From: Dysidea avara
Lineage: Eukaryota > Porifera > Demospongiae > Dictyoceratida > Dysideidae
Assembly (NCBI RefSeq): GCF_963678975.1
Contig: NC_089275.1
Location: 49,409,383 to 49,473,382 of the forward strand
DNA length: 64,000 nucleotides
Direction of reading: 5' to 3'
The position numbers were made by a program, and so were the translations under genes. Shown one piece after another: positions 32,228 through 43,600 of the stretch; the stretch's first letter is position 1; every line of letters begins with the position of its first letter. The notes below the pieces were generated by a model. The model did not search any database, was not told the DNA's origin, and was given only the letters and a program-made list of their open reading frames with translations.

Positions 32228-33414
32228 CAGGCCCGTAGCCAGGGGGGGTTCGGGGGGTTCTGAAGAACCGCCCTCTTGGAAAAAAGGTCCACAATTTCAG
32301 TAAAAAGGTCCACAATTTTAGCATAAAGGTCCATAATTTAACCAAAAAGATCCACAATTTTAGTATACAAGTCCAAATTTTCAGGAGCAAAAGTCCATTA
32401 GCTACAGTTTACTAGATAGCACTAATAAGAAGCTAAATTAAGTGCTCCAGGTAACTTATTCAGTGCTTGTATTATATGCAATGCAAGATCGAGATACTCT
32501 AATAGAGCAGTCAACCACTCTAATAGAACAACCACTCTAATAGAACAGTCACGATTACATTTTCTTTTAAAAGCTACTTAATTTACATGTAGATTGTCTA
32601 AACCGAGCTTTCATTAAAATGTAAGATTTTGGTAGAAAAGCCTCTCCATACAGAGCCCACGAATAGCACCCATACTTCAACTCCATGCAATGTGTAAATT
32701 TCATTGTTTAAGACACCCTTTGTTCTGCTCCACTGCCCCTGTTGATCATGGCAGAGTGCTCAATCTTTCCCATTCTTATTCACTGTGACATTCCAATATA
32801 TTATATTTAGATACATGCATGTGCAGATGGTATACAGTAGCAGTATAGAAATATTTTTCCAGATATCATCCATACAGCTGGTCTTCAGCTTACCTAAAAA
32901 ATTGTTATTTATTGACTGAAATGCCACTAAATTCAACCTTTTAGTACCTATTTTCAAAAAATTTCCTGGGGAGGCATGCTCCCAGACCCCCTAGTTTCAG
33001 TATGCTGGGTGCGCACACCATAATATAATCTGAAACATGTCATATAAAAAGGTCTACTTTTCTTCTAAAAGAGCCTACCCAGATAAAAGTCTGGCTACGG
33101 CCCTGCTATTTATTATTTCTATGAAATTTGAAGTACATATTGTGGCTATAACTACTCCTTTATGACTATATATTGTAATATAGTTAGCCATATGCAGTAT
33201 AAGTTATATATAGAAAATAGTCAGAAAATGCCACTAGTTTCAATCTCCAGACTCCAATTTTCAAAAATTTTCTGGGGGGGCATGCCCCCAGACCCCCCTA
33301 GATTGGGTGTGCTTTGCACACCCAGTCTCAGTACCTTTATTAATCATCATGCAAGTAAAGGTCCACTTTTGGTCAAAAAGAACCCCCCTTTCAAAATCCC
33401 TGGCTACGGGCCTG
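32228..33414. mobile_element. TIR element with perfect 17-bp ends CAGGCCCGTAGCCAGGG
   Basis: The left end CAGGCCCGTAGCCAGGG (32228) is the exact complement of the right end at 33398-33414. Both are flanked by ctata, a 5-bp target duplication. Inside, aaggtccacaattt repeats and two GGGCATGCCCCCAGACCCC-type hairpin tracts (32965-32995, 33262-33300) occur. A second internal end-like copy at 33092-33105 suggests a composite. No transposase frame. The TCTAWTAGA motif occurs three times at 32486-32553. Confidence 0.7.
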
Positions 33415-33489
33415 CTATATCATAGATGTACTTTTTTATTTTTAGGGAGACTGCTTCAGTATAAAAATACTGCTTTTCGGCAGTGCCCT

Positions 33490-33735
33490 CAACATACATA
33501 CATACTGAGTGTGGCCCCGACTAGACATTGGGTGACCTGCAGTTCAAATCCTGGGGCTGGAGAGATTTTTTTCCTTACTTTGGCCCCTTTTCTGTTACAC
33601 CTTATTCAGTCAGTAAGTTAAGTCACTAGATCTAAGTCCTTGTAGGGTAGGTAATCCTAAGGCTGCAGCACATGTTGCTGTCAGACCTTCAGTGCTGGTC
33701 ACTGTAAAGTGTTAATAATAATAATTATAATAAAT
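33490..33735 (+). mobile_element. Candidate tRNA-derived SINE
   Basis: A B-box-like GTTCAAATCC lies at 33542-33551 and follows a GTGGCCCCGACTAG tract that could be a degenerate A-box. The 3' end is a TAATAATAATAATTATAATAA tail. A similar 3' segment (gaccttcagcacttgtgct) occurs at 18785-18805. There is no target duplication that I can confirm, so this is tentative. Confidence 0.45.
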
Positions 33736-33824
33736 ACAATAGACTACATCTACCTACACATATACAGTTGATCTGTTAACACACAAAATTGATATAATAA
33801 AATATATAAACAACAAATCAGATG

Positions 33825-35405
33825 TCAGAAGATTGATAAATTTCCCTCCTTGCCTTGTACCAGTCGACCTTTGACCTTCCACAAGTCCTATGACGTCATG
33901 ATGATGTAATATCGGTGATAACCAGTTAAGTTGTTGCTTGGGGTCTCTTGTTAATTTAGGTAAGAAATGGTGTTTTTAAATCATGTATTCAACCCATTCA
34001 ACCCATTCAATACATGAAGATACAACAGAAAGATAAAACCACATTTAATCAGTTTTGACGTCAACCCTTAAAACTTCATAAAACGTATGTATCATAAGAC
34101 TGAAGGTTACATACTTGCATTGTAGACTTACAGAAAGCTGACGCCATACACAACAACAGTTGTGACACTCTTTCCCAAACTACAGCAATTTAACCGTATC
34201 ATGAAGTTTGTGAACTCTGGTCATGCAGAAAGTTTATTTGTCAACTTACAAGTTCACTGTGGCACTGTTCAAGCAGCATTGCTTTCAGCAAATCACCCAA
34301 GATATGTCATTCGTGAGCATGGCCTTTAATTCCAGTGAGTTAATCATCACAATTCTGGGGACAAACTTTCAACTGAAATCAGGTGAGAATCTCATGAAAC
34401 AAGCATGGAAACAGAGTTACCAAGACAATTGCTATTTAAACATATATTTATACCGCTACTAAAGTGGCTGATGCACATTTAAGGACAAACCAGCAATTAA
34501 TTCAATGATGCTCATCTGACTAGCTAAAGGTCGGATAAGGTAAAGGTTGATTAGGGTAAAACTAACTCCTAAAACTATCTCCTAAAGATTAGCTGACACA
34601 AATTGTTGGTCCAAGCAACAACTTTTCAATACTAAGTCAACACTGACTAGTCACTCACTTTGTACGAAAACTCGACATTTTCTCCAAGCCTCTTCTTAGC
34701 CACACCCTCCACTTCTCTAGCTAACTGTTCCTGAACAGTGCCCACCACGTCGATGTAGTGACAGTGTGAACTAGCATAGTGACATGAGATTGCCTGAGGG
34801 ATAATAGCAAGAGTTAGTCATTATCATAGTGATTATAGCTATGTAGAGTAACATTTGTGTACTGATAATTATATAATAAAGATACTACCGTATAGCCTAA
34901 ATATTTTTAGGGGGCAAATATTTCAAGGTTGACCAATGTTGCTAAAAATAAAATTTTCACGGATTTGCAAACACTCCCAAAATGTATTAGGGTCTAAATA
35001 TTTCAAGGAAAAATTTTCACTGATAACCCCAAAACCGCGAAATCAGCAAAAAATTTCCCCCTCGGATTATTTAGGCTATACGGTATACTAAGGAAAACTT
35101 GAAGACAGAAAATTTGCACAAATCAAAATCCGTTTCTCTACTAAATACAGCGATCCATGCAGAGCAGACAGCCCCACCCACCTTCCTAAAACCACTGGTC
35201 CTGTTCATTCCAGAGCCATGGATCAACAGAGGGTGGAAGAACACTGTGTCCCCTGGTCCCATCTCAAGGTGTGCCCTCGGAAATGAGGGGTCATAGTCAC
35301 GGATACCATGATACATCTTGTTAACACCACCCTAAGGAGAATAATAACATGATGTTGATGACTTATAAACTCAACACATTCAGTAGAACTGTCTGAGTAA
35401 CTAAC

Positions 35406-35444
<39 letters not shown>

Positions 35445-38400
35445 CACACACACACTACACACACACCACTACACACACACACACACACACTCACACTACA
35501 CACTGTAAGTACAATAGCAACAATTGTGACACATACCAACTACATAATAACAAAAACAACACAAACTAAGGACTCACATCCGGTAATATGAACAGTACAA
35601 TACAGAACACAAGTCAGATGTGTTGTAAGTGTTGTCATCATGAGACAAAAAAATTTATAAATCAAAAACCTTCCCAAAAATGTTTAGGACACACACATGC
35701 ATGCACGCATGCACACACAGAAAGCCTACAAAGCAAAGCATTTGGCAGCTGTGTAAAACACAGCTATTGCCGCCCAGCAAACCAGCACTGTGCATCACTC
35801 AGGCACTTGAGTCTTGTGCAGGCAAATCCTAGGCTAGTAAACCACAGGAGGTCTCACAGAGAGGTTGCGGAACCCATAGTTCCACAACGACCCCAACACT
35901 GCTAAGTGAGACAAGGACAGTTGGGCATTTGCTTCCCCAGTAAACACCAGGTGCCCATTGATGTTACAGCTAGGTGAGCTGCTTCTCCAGTAAACACCAG
36001 GTGCCCATTGATGTTACAGCTAGGTGGGCTGCTTCTCCAGTAAACACCAGGTGCCCATTGATGTTACAGCTAGGTGGGCTGCTTCCCCAGTTGACACCAT
36101 GCCACCACTCCCACCAGGTCCCAATACACAGCTGGGTAGACTGGTGCAATGTGAGTAAAGTTACACAACACACTAACTACTAGTGTGATATGTGATATAT
36201 ATCGAAACATTGTGATAATATTTTCTATATTGTGATATGATATAGAATCTTTGTATCGTGATATAAGCCTAGGTATAGATTTTAGCTATACTGTAATTAG
36301 AGAAAAATGTACCCAAGATGTCATTGTACACTGTACTTTTTGTGATAAAAAAGCTTGCAATGTTGTATGCTAGTCATGTACCATGTTGTATTGTACTTCT
36401 AGTACATCACTGTGTCATCAGTGTAAACACACAAGCTGAGTAATGAGTTGTATATTGTGATATATATCGTATCGTGATATATTGTATGCTATAATCGTGA
36501 TAGGAAAATATTCTATATCGCACACCACTACTAACTACACTACACATACACACAACTACACACGTGTGCTTGCTCGCTCACACAAAATCAACTGAGTACT
36601 TGAAGAATTGATTGAGTCTGGATACAACAAAGACACATTGAACTATTCTCCTAGTAATAGTACCAGACTTATGGAATTCAGTCAAACCTATTGAAAACAG
36701 GAAATACTCTCCAGTAATACGATATTGCCTTTTCTCCATAGTTGTGTAAGGTAACATTCAACAAACATAATACAAAACTAGTCTATTAAATGAGATTATT
36801 TACATACAAGCCATAAGGTTAACTTCAAGATATCACCAACACGTAATAGCAGCACTACATGTAATAGCAGCACTGCATGTAACACGTTTCTATACAAACA
36901 TTTCTATAAGCCACACTAACAAGCTCTCCACAACATAAGACACACCACACTATAAGCTCTCCACAACATAAGACACACCACACTATAAGCTCTACCATGA
37001 CATAAGACACACCACACTATAAGCTCTCTACAACATAACACATGCCACACTATAAGCTCTACCATGACATAAGACACACCTCCCATTTGGGGTACTCATG
37101 TTGCAGCAGTACTCCAGTACGATGTGTCCCTGGTAACACTACTAGGCAGCCATTTTGTCTGTGTACATGTTCCATGGCTGTCCATGAGCACACGATGAGG
37201 TCAGCTGGTCGGAATGGGAAATAATGAAGGTCTTGATGCATCGGGTGACGAGAACTCTTGGAACCTGAAAAGTACATACCACATACCAGTATGGACTGTA
37301 GAATGTGGATTTGCATTATGTGAGTGTTTATAAACATTTCTCTTCTCTCTAGAGAACTAAGCATAGAATAGTATACAGGACTATAATGCATGAAGATGAC
37401 AATCAACAAGAATTGGTAATGCAGGAGTACATATTCATGAGTTTGCTATTGCCATGTATAATTCAGGTTGTATCACATATGAAGTGTGATTTAGACTCAA
37501 CTGTGGTCAGCAGGCAATTTAAAAATACAACATTGGTGTTTCTGTAACATTTCAAATGTTAGATATGACGTCATATTTACTTGGTTAAAAGCCACACCTT
37601 CAATAGCAGCCACACCTTCAATAGCAGCCACACACGAGTGGTGCGATGATCGATTTTGCTGCAACATTGTTCTTAAGTATCCAATGGTGGTCAATTATGA
37701 ATAATAACCGCTGTGGTGTTTAACCAAGTGATATTAACACTCATGAAGGTATTATACAGTGTGCATGGCATAAGATCTTCTAAAGTATTATCAGCAGCAT
37801 TTTTGGAGATGTTAGGGAGAGGGGGGATTCCCATTAACACACGTCCATAATATAGTTCATACACATTGTCTTATTGCAACTCTGCTGTGTGTATATAATA
37901 ACATTAATAAGCTAGTCATACTCACCAGGGTCAGGAGGCTTGTTGATCAACATTGTGTGCATGGACATGATATCATCTCCAACAACTGATGACACATAAG
38001 GAATAATGGAGGGAAGTGTACAATACTTGAACAACACATCATCAAACTGAAAATCTTGTATCTTAGTAACTGCCCTCTCTCCCGGCTGATATTCACTCTT
38101 TGCTATGGCAACATCTCTCATGATTGTTAGTCCAGGTATAGTGACGTCATGGCAACATATACTCTGGAAACGATCCTTGTAAGTTTGCAGTTCTGAAGGA
38201 GAGACGAGGTCTTTGACTACTAGGTAGCCATTTTCTTCATAAAACTTTCTTTGGTCATCAGACAGGATACCACCATCTTGAGTGTACCTGTATCATGTGA
38301 CCAGTACAGTGATGTAATAATACCTATATCATGTGACCAGTACAGTGATGTAATGACAATACTTAAGAGTTACAGGGACAGCATCACTATAGTATGTTCA

Positions 38401-40554
38401 CGTTGAGCTGAATCCTGAAAAACAGCTAAAAAATTAAAAGTGGATTTTTTCTCAACAGAGTTAACATTTCAGCCAACCAGATGATTATTGATAACAGCAA
38501 AGGTGTCAACAATAGACACGTACGGTTTGGCTCCATTACAAGTTCGGGAAAGGGCTATAATGGATACTGTACTTATATGGCTTCCCCATAGGAAATGTAT
38601 TGTGAAAATTTTGATTGGCCGTAAATATTATGTCAAACATTTGAATAACAAGATTATGAAATATTTTTTAGCGGGTCAAGCAGTACTACAAATGAGCCAA
38701 ATTTCAAGATTGCGTGTAATTGCATCATCCATGAGTTATTAAATGTTTTTGAGGATTCAGCTCAACGTGAACATACCATAGATCTAGAACACAAAAATTT
38801 TCGAGCCTATGTCATGGAATCACAGCTCAAACACTGGGAGGCACTAAGCCACAAGTCAAGGTGAACTTTTAGACTTTGACTGTTTTGGCAGTAGCTATGG
38901 TTACATAAGAATCCAAGCCCTGAGGGACTCTAAAAGGCGTAGAAACCTTGACGCATGTTCTAAATGCAAGAGAGAGTGAGAGAAAGTGACAAACCTTGGG
39001 TGCTAGCTTTGAAACTTACCGTTTATTGTGTCAGTGCTACGCCACAACATTGGTGAATCAAGTAGCTATTATCTGGATGGAATGTTCAGAAAGCAAAGTA
39101 ACAATTGACACACGGTGGGAGCTAGTATCAAGATTTACCCTTTACAGGTTGAAACGGATTGCTGGTGCAATGCCAATAATGCCTATCTTGTCCAGAAAAA
39201 GTAAGCTAGCAGCAAGAAGACTATTTCATTTTGTCAATGAATGTAGCAAACAAGCACAAGCTAGACCACATTATAGTAACCCCACCACAGGTTTCTGCTG
39301 CATTTAGTAATCTCAAACATCAAAGGAAACATTGTGTACACAGGCTCTAATAGTTCTTGGGTGACAACAATTACAAGCGAAATCATTGCATGCAAAAGAT
39401 TTTGACCAATCAAATCCATTAAGTTTTTGAACTTCAAACTATAATTACCACCTGTGACTGCTTTATATTAGCTGAGCACAAGATCTATTAGTATAACCTG
39501 AGTAAATTAGTTTGGATCATGTAGATCACATGATCCACTCACTGCTACAGGGACAAAACATATTTGGTATTGCTTTGCTTGTATACTCGTATAGTCTCGT
39601 CGCCAGCTGCCCACGTGTTTGAACATGCGACGACCTTCGCGTGATAGTGCGTGGGAGGCTGGGGACGAAACTAGATTTTGTACTCCAATCTTCGCCAGAG
39701 TTGGACAATAAACCACTGATCTTTAATAGAAAATTTGAACTAAATTCTAACACACTTTCGAAAATTTGCATTTAAGTTATTCCTCTAAAAGAACTGAACA
39801 AGGTATACACTTTACCAACAACGCTTGACCTTCAATCAACAGAAACATTCTTGCTTGACTTTAGGATGAAGATCAGAGTACAAGATATTATGGATGGAGC
39901 CCCAACAACACTTGATAATGGGGTGGTAAAGAAATCTGTCCTAGAATAACCAGGTAACAGAAAGGACACTCCAAATAAATTTTCTGTTTCCTGTCATCCT
40001 CCACCTGCATTTGGTTACTGTCAGCTCTAAATATTCCATTATTCTGTATTCTTCCATTATTTTCTGGTTATTCTTGCATACTATACGGGCTCAGTGAAGT
40101 GTCAGCATGTACTGTCAAATTCACATTTTGTGCTATCTATACAACTTAAGGGGAAGGTACATGCTTTGATGCAGTTTCTGTGCCAGGAAAATAATGACTT
40201 GAAAAGCTACCAATCATGGCCCGCCCGCCCGCATGCATATTATGCCTGAGTCCACGACGGGAAGAAGAAAATTTATTTGCATTGGAGCGGTCAAGGGTTA
40301 GGCGAACCACTGAGTAAATTGGGTGCAGTACACATGAGTACAGCAGTGCAGAACTAGTCTCGCGCGCCCGGCGCGCGAAACTAGTGCAGATTCAAAAGTT
40401 GAACTCTTGAAATTCTACACATGTACACCTTATTCCACACGACCACTTACCGATATCTGCTACCATTAGACGCTAACTTCATTGTGACTGATGGAGTCTG
40501 TCCATCGCGAACGTGTCCGAAGATGGTCTCCAAGCGTTTCTTCGCCTCAGACAT
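33825..40554 (-). CDS. PHYH: Phytanoyl-CoA dioxygenase, peroxisomal (6 exons, 332 aa)
   Basis: Exons in transcript order: 40554-40451, 38287-37926, 37264-37080, 35331-35182, 34793-34659, 33887-33825. All are GT-AG, and phases join without stops. The enzyme 2-hydroxylates phytanoyl-CoA, the first step of peroxisomal alpha-oxidation, using Fe(II) and 2-oxoglutarate. The facial triad is visible: H165 and D167 in [13 protein letters not shown], and H255 in [12 protein letters not shown]266 lies 11 residues after H255, at the 2-oxoglutarate-binding position. Residues 7-15, RLETIFGHV, fit a PTS2 peroxisomal signal (R-L-x5-H-x), though the final V is unusual. Length is close to the human protein (338 aa). 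The last exon is tiny (21 codons including stop); it was found because its [11 protein letters not shown] aligns with the conserved C-terminus. The first exon shares a promoter with CCDC57. Confidence 0.93.
33888..34658 (-). other. PHYH intron 5
   Basis: Separates the last 20 codons from the rest of PHYH. The donor GTGAGT at 34658 would give three more codons and a stop (V-S-D) if retained, so intron retention would replace the conserved C-terminus. I see no repeat of note here. Confidence 0.6.
34886..35085. mobile_element. MITE, 200 bp, TACCGTATAGCCTAAATA ends
   Basis: The left end TACCGTATAGCCTAAATATT matches the complement of the right end (TACCGTATAGCCTAAATAAT). The interior has GGGGGCAAATATTTCAAGG-like inverted tracts. 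It lies in PHYH intron 4 and ends about 95 bp before exon 4. TA-type flanks suggest a Tc1/mariner-like mobiliser. Confidence 0.8.
35407..35495. repeat. Imperfect (CA)n tract
   Basis: CA dinucleotides interrupted by ctacac units in PHYH intron 3. Confidence 0.95.
35931..36090. repeat. 50-bp tandem repeat, 3 units plus partial
   Basis: Units start GCTTCYCCAGTAAACACCAG at 35931, 35981 and 36031; a diverged fourth begins at 36081. It lies in PHYH intron 3. Confidence 0.95.
36181..36530. mobile_element. hAT-type MITE with perfect 8-bp target duplication
   Basis: Flanked on both sides by ctaactac (36173-36180, 36531-36538). Ends TAGTGTGATATGTGATA and, complemented, TAGTGGTGTGCGATATAG are imperfect TIRs. 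The interior is rich in TATATCGTATCGTGATA. No transposase. Confidence 0.8.
36931..37080. repeat. 33-34-bp tandem repeat containing the PHYH exon 3 splice donor
   Basis: CATAAGACACACCACAC-type units start at 36934, 36967, 37001, 37034 and 37068. The last unit provides the real exon 3 donor: on the minus strand, GTGTGTCTTATG at 37079. Three of the other four units repeat this donor sequence exactly, and one is altered (ataacacatgcc). Confidence 0.85.
38282..38365. repeat. Tandem duplication covering the PHYH exon 2 acceptor region
   Basis: TATCATGTGACCAGTACAGT followed by gatgtaat occurs twice, about 41 bp apart, directly upstream of exon 2 on the minus strand. Both copies end in an AG (atacag used; atatag upstream), so a decoy acceptor was copied as well. 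Confidence 0.8.
38366..40450 (-). other. PHYH intron 1 (remainder)
   Basis: A 2.1-kb intron. It holds a TIR element at 39961-40300 and a pair of near-identical ttcagctcaacgtgaacata tracts in inverted orientation (38393-38420 and 38755-38778), which may bound another non-autonomous element of about 380 bp. An open frame at 38996-39307 matches nothing I know. Confidence 0.5.
39961..40300. mobile_element. TIR element related to 30546-31733
   Basis: GGACACTCCAAATAAATTTT at the left pairs with the complement of aaatttatttgcattggag on the right. It shares gtttcctgtc, attattctgtattctt and gggctcagtgaa with the copy at 30546 but lacks the two nested insertions. Confidence 0.65.
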
Positions 40555-40671
40555 TTTCGTGCATTAGAATACAGGCACACCCCAAAACACACTTTGGCGC
40601 TATTAGGTAGCACTAGATCCTAGCAGACCTCACGGATACCTAGCTATGAATACGATGCAGTCTTACATAAT
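40555..40671. promoter_or_regulatory. 117-bp bidirectional promoter between PHYH and CCDC57
   Basis: The two ATGs face away from each other with only 117 bp between them. It contains TTTGGCGC at 40593-40600 (E2F-type consensus). No TATA box is evident. A short upstream reading frame (ATG at 40646, stop overlapping the CCDC57 start region) lies in the CCDC57 leader if transcription begins upstream of it. Divergent, TATA-less pairs of this kind are usually co-expressed; that is inference. Confidence 0.65.
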
Positions 40672-43600
40672 ATGGAGATGATGAACGCTAGTTCTTTGAA
40701 GGAGTTGGAAGTACAAAAGACGCGGGAACTGAGGGAGATACAGCAATACCAGGCTAGTGCAGTAGAGGCGACACTGAAGAAGAAGGAACAATCGCTACTG
40801 GAACTTGAGAACAAGTTTCAGCAGTTGAGAAGTGACTTCGAGTACAACCTCAAGTTGCTAGAGGAGAGAGACAAGGAGTTATCGCAGTATGATGAGGTGT
40901 TTGAACAACTTAAGAATGTGATTAATAGCAAGAGTGCTGAGATTAGTGAACTGTATATTCGAATTGATCAGCTGACCAATCAGATTGCAGGGTTTGAACA
41001 GGAGAAGGCTGACCTGCGACGTCACTACACAGAGAGAGTTGCAGAGCTACAACAACAGACAACATCTTTTCAACAACAATGTCATGCCAGTGCTGATAAA
41101 GAACGTAGCCATTATGAACAATTGTGTACACAACTCCAACATCGACTGAGTCTGTGTGAAGAAGAGAGTGAAAGAATTAGAGAGGAGAGTGGGCGTGATT
41201 TAGAAGAATTGTTACGACATAAAGACCAAGAACATAGATTGAAGATTGATGAAATGGTTACCATGGTGATGACAAAAGAGAGTCAGGTGATTTGATCATG
41301 TACCCTAACACGATGTCATCATTACACTACACAGATCAAGCAGTTGTCACGACAAGTAGCTACTTGTAAGGTTTCTCTAGAACAGAGTAGTCAGAGAGAG
41401 ACGACCAGTGAAGTATTGATGAAGAAAATGAAACAAGAAGTTAAGAAGAAGGAATGGACAATGGTGGATGAGATTAATGCTAAAGATACTAGGTGAGTGA
41501 AATCCACAAGTGTGAAGTGATCGGTTATCTGCCCCTCATTTACTCTACCAATTTGGAAATGACTGTTCTATTAGATTATTTAGAATACAAGTGTATTTTG
41601 TATTATTTCAACAGAGCTCTGTATCCAAACAATTTGCTTATCTGAACACTTTTACCATTGCCTGAGACCACTGCAGGTTAGGATAACGGAGGGTTCACTG
41701 TATATTTGGATTATGCAGTAGGGCGCCTAATTGAATAACCCCCCACCCACCCACCCAATTATCGGATCAATAGGAGTGATCTCACTTTTACAGCATTTAA
41801 AGGTTTTTGCAATTGAATTCGTCGCCTTTGCGATTGAATTCGTCCCGTTTGCAATTGAATTCGTCGCTTTTGCAATTGAATTCGTCCCGTTTGCAATTGA
41901 ATTCGTCGGTTCTGCAATTAAATTCGTTGGTTTTGCAGTTGAATTAGTCGGTTTTGCAATAGAATTCGTCGCGTTTGCATTACAATTCGTCATAAACAAA
42001 ACGGCTCCAAGAAACCAACCCGTTCATTAAGAGATGAACTATTTTCACCATGGAGAGTTACACTTGAGACACTAGAAGGTAATTAGAGCTGGTAGTATGC
42101 GAAGTTGATAGCTGTCTGACAAGTTAATTAACTTGCTCGCGAGTGACCACACCCATCGCAAATGGCATAGTAGAGTTTGGAATGTTGCTGGATAGGCTGT
42201 AGAGGAAGAATTATTGCCTTATAAAGAGTTGTTTACTACTGTTATACTTGAACAAGTGCTTGTAGCAGCTGCTACATCATGTTTTCATGTTTGCTCCAGC
42301 TACCATTCTTGTTACGGACAAATTTAACTGCAAAAGTGATGAATTCAATTGCAAACGGGACGAATTCAATTGCAACAGCGACGAACTCAATTGCAAACGG
42401 GACGGATTCAATTGCAAAGTCGCCATATTCAATTGCAAAAACCTGTAATAAGCATATGCTTTATTAGAGTAATGTGAACAATCTCTGAATGTGTCACTCC
42501 ACTGTGCAGTGTAAACTTGCTTTGGGCCATCCCCCCCCCCCCAATTATTGGGACAATAGGAGTGATCTCACTGTTACAGCATTTAATACAGCGGTTTCAG
42601 CACTTGCAATTCGAGTAAGTGGTTGTGTACACATGCTAGGCAATGTATGTATCTGGCACTATGACGGTGGTGGGTACTCAAATCAGACCTCATTCTTCTG
42701 TATACACTACAATTTCATTGTCAGATATGTTAGCAGGTTATTTCACTCCAAGAACAGTCAATTATAGCACACATGAATGCGCAATCACACTACACCTTTC
42801 GTACAAAAATTTGCAAGAAGTGCTGAAACTGCTGTAAGTGTATGCTTTATTAGAGTAATGTGAACAATCTCTGAATGTGTTACCCCACTGTACAGTGTAA
42901 TAGAGAGTTTTTCAGAGGTAAAAGTGTGTGTGCAGTAGCAAATGCAAAAATCTTTAATTATTTCTATTGTAATTTGGTTAGGCAACAGTTTAAGAAGTTT
43001 GCTCAGTATCATGTACATCTGCTTACCAGCTTCATGTGGTAGTGTAGTAGCCACACAAGGAAAATATAACACTACATGTGTTATCATGCAGACCAATAGT
43101 ACTCTATAGTAGGGGGGTTTTCTGGCCAAAATATCACCCTAAAACCAGCCTCATGATATCTTCATGGTGCTTTGGCAGTATTGTTAAGCCCAAAAGTACC
43201 TTCAGTATAACCCTAAACATTTCCAATCAGTTGCTACAAATTTTTAACCTTTGGTCTCTCCATTATGTGTGTTTGGATAATGGAAAAGTTTAGCTAAACA
43301 AAGCCCATACATTTATATACAGAGACTCTAACAGAAAGTACACTTTAGGCAAATAGTCTAATAGAACAATCACTTCCACAGTTTGAATATCAGAATGTTC
43401 AGATAATCAATTGCTGGATATTGCAGTTAGTGCTGACTAACTAACTAACTTTACTTATTTACTTACAGCTTTCTTGTGGCTGGCTGCTTATTTTCCATAG
43501 CAACTGGATTGATTGCAGAGACATTCTTCATTTGTATTGCTGTGTAATGGCAGAACATAGGTGAAAACGAAGCATAATGAACACTTCACTTTTAATAATT

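Larger units (their letters stand above)
35332..37079 (-). other. PHYH intron 3, with several repeats
   Basis: Contains imperfect CA tracts (35407-35495), a 50-bp tandem repeat (35931-36090), a hAT element (36181-36530) and a 33-34-bp repeat abutting the exon 3 donor. The stretch 35690-35920 gives a 105-codon plus-strand frame, but no domain is recognised. Confidence 0.6.

Noticed and set aside
34659..34793. PHYH ending in exon 5 with V-S-D and a stop
   Set aside because: A perfect GTGAGT donor at this point and a downstream exon encoding the conserved [12 protein letters not shown]-terminus favour splicing.
38996..39307. 103-codon plus-strand frame in PHYH intron 1
   Set aside because: No recognisable domain and antisense to an intron; length is compatible with chance.
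41727..42030. Open frames on both strands with IEFVAFA or NSIAKAT heptads
   Set aside because: They arise from a 21-bp repeat inside a non-autonomous transposon; period divisible by three keeps frames open.
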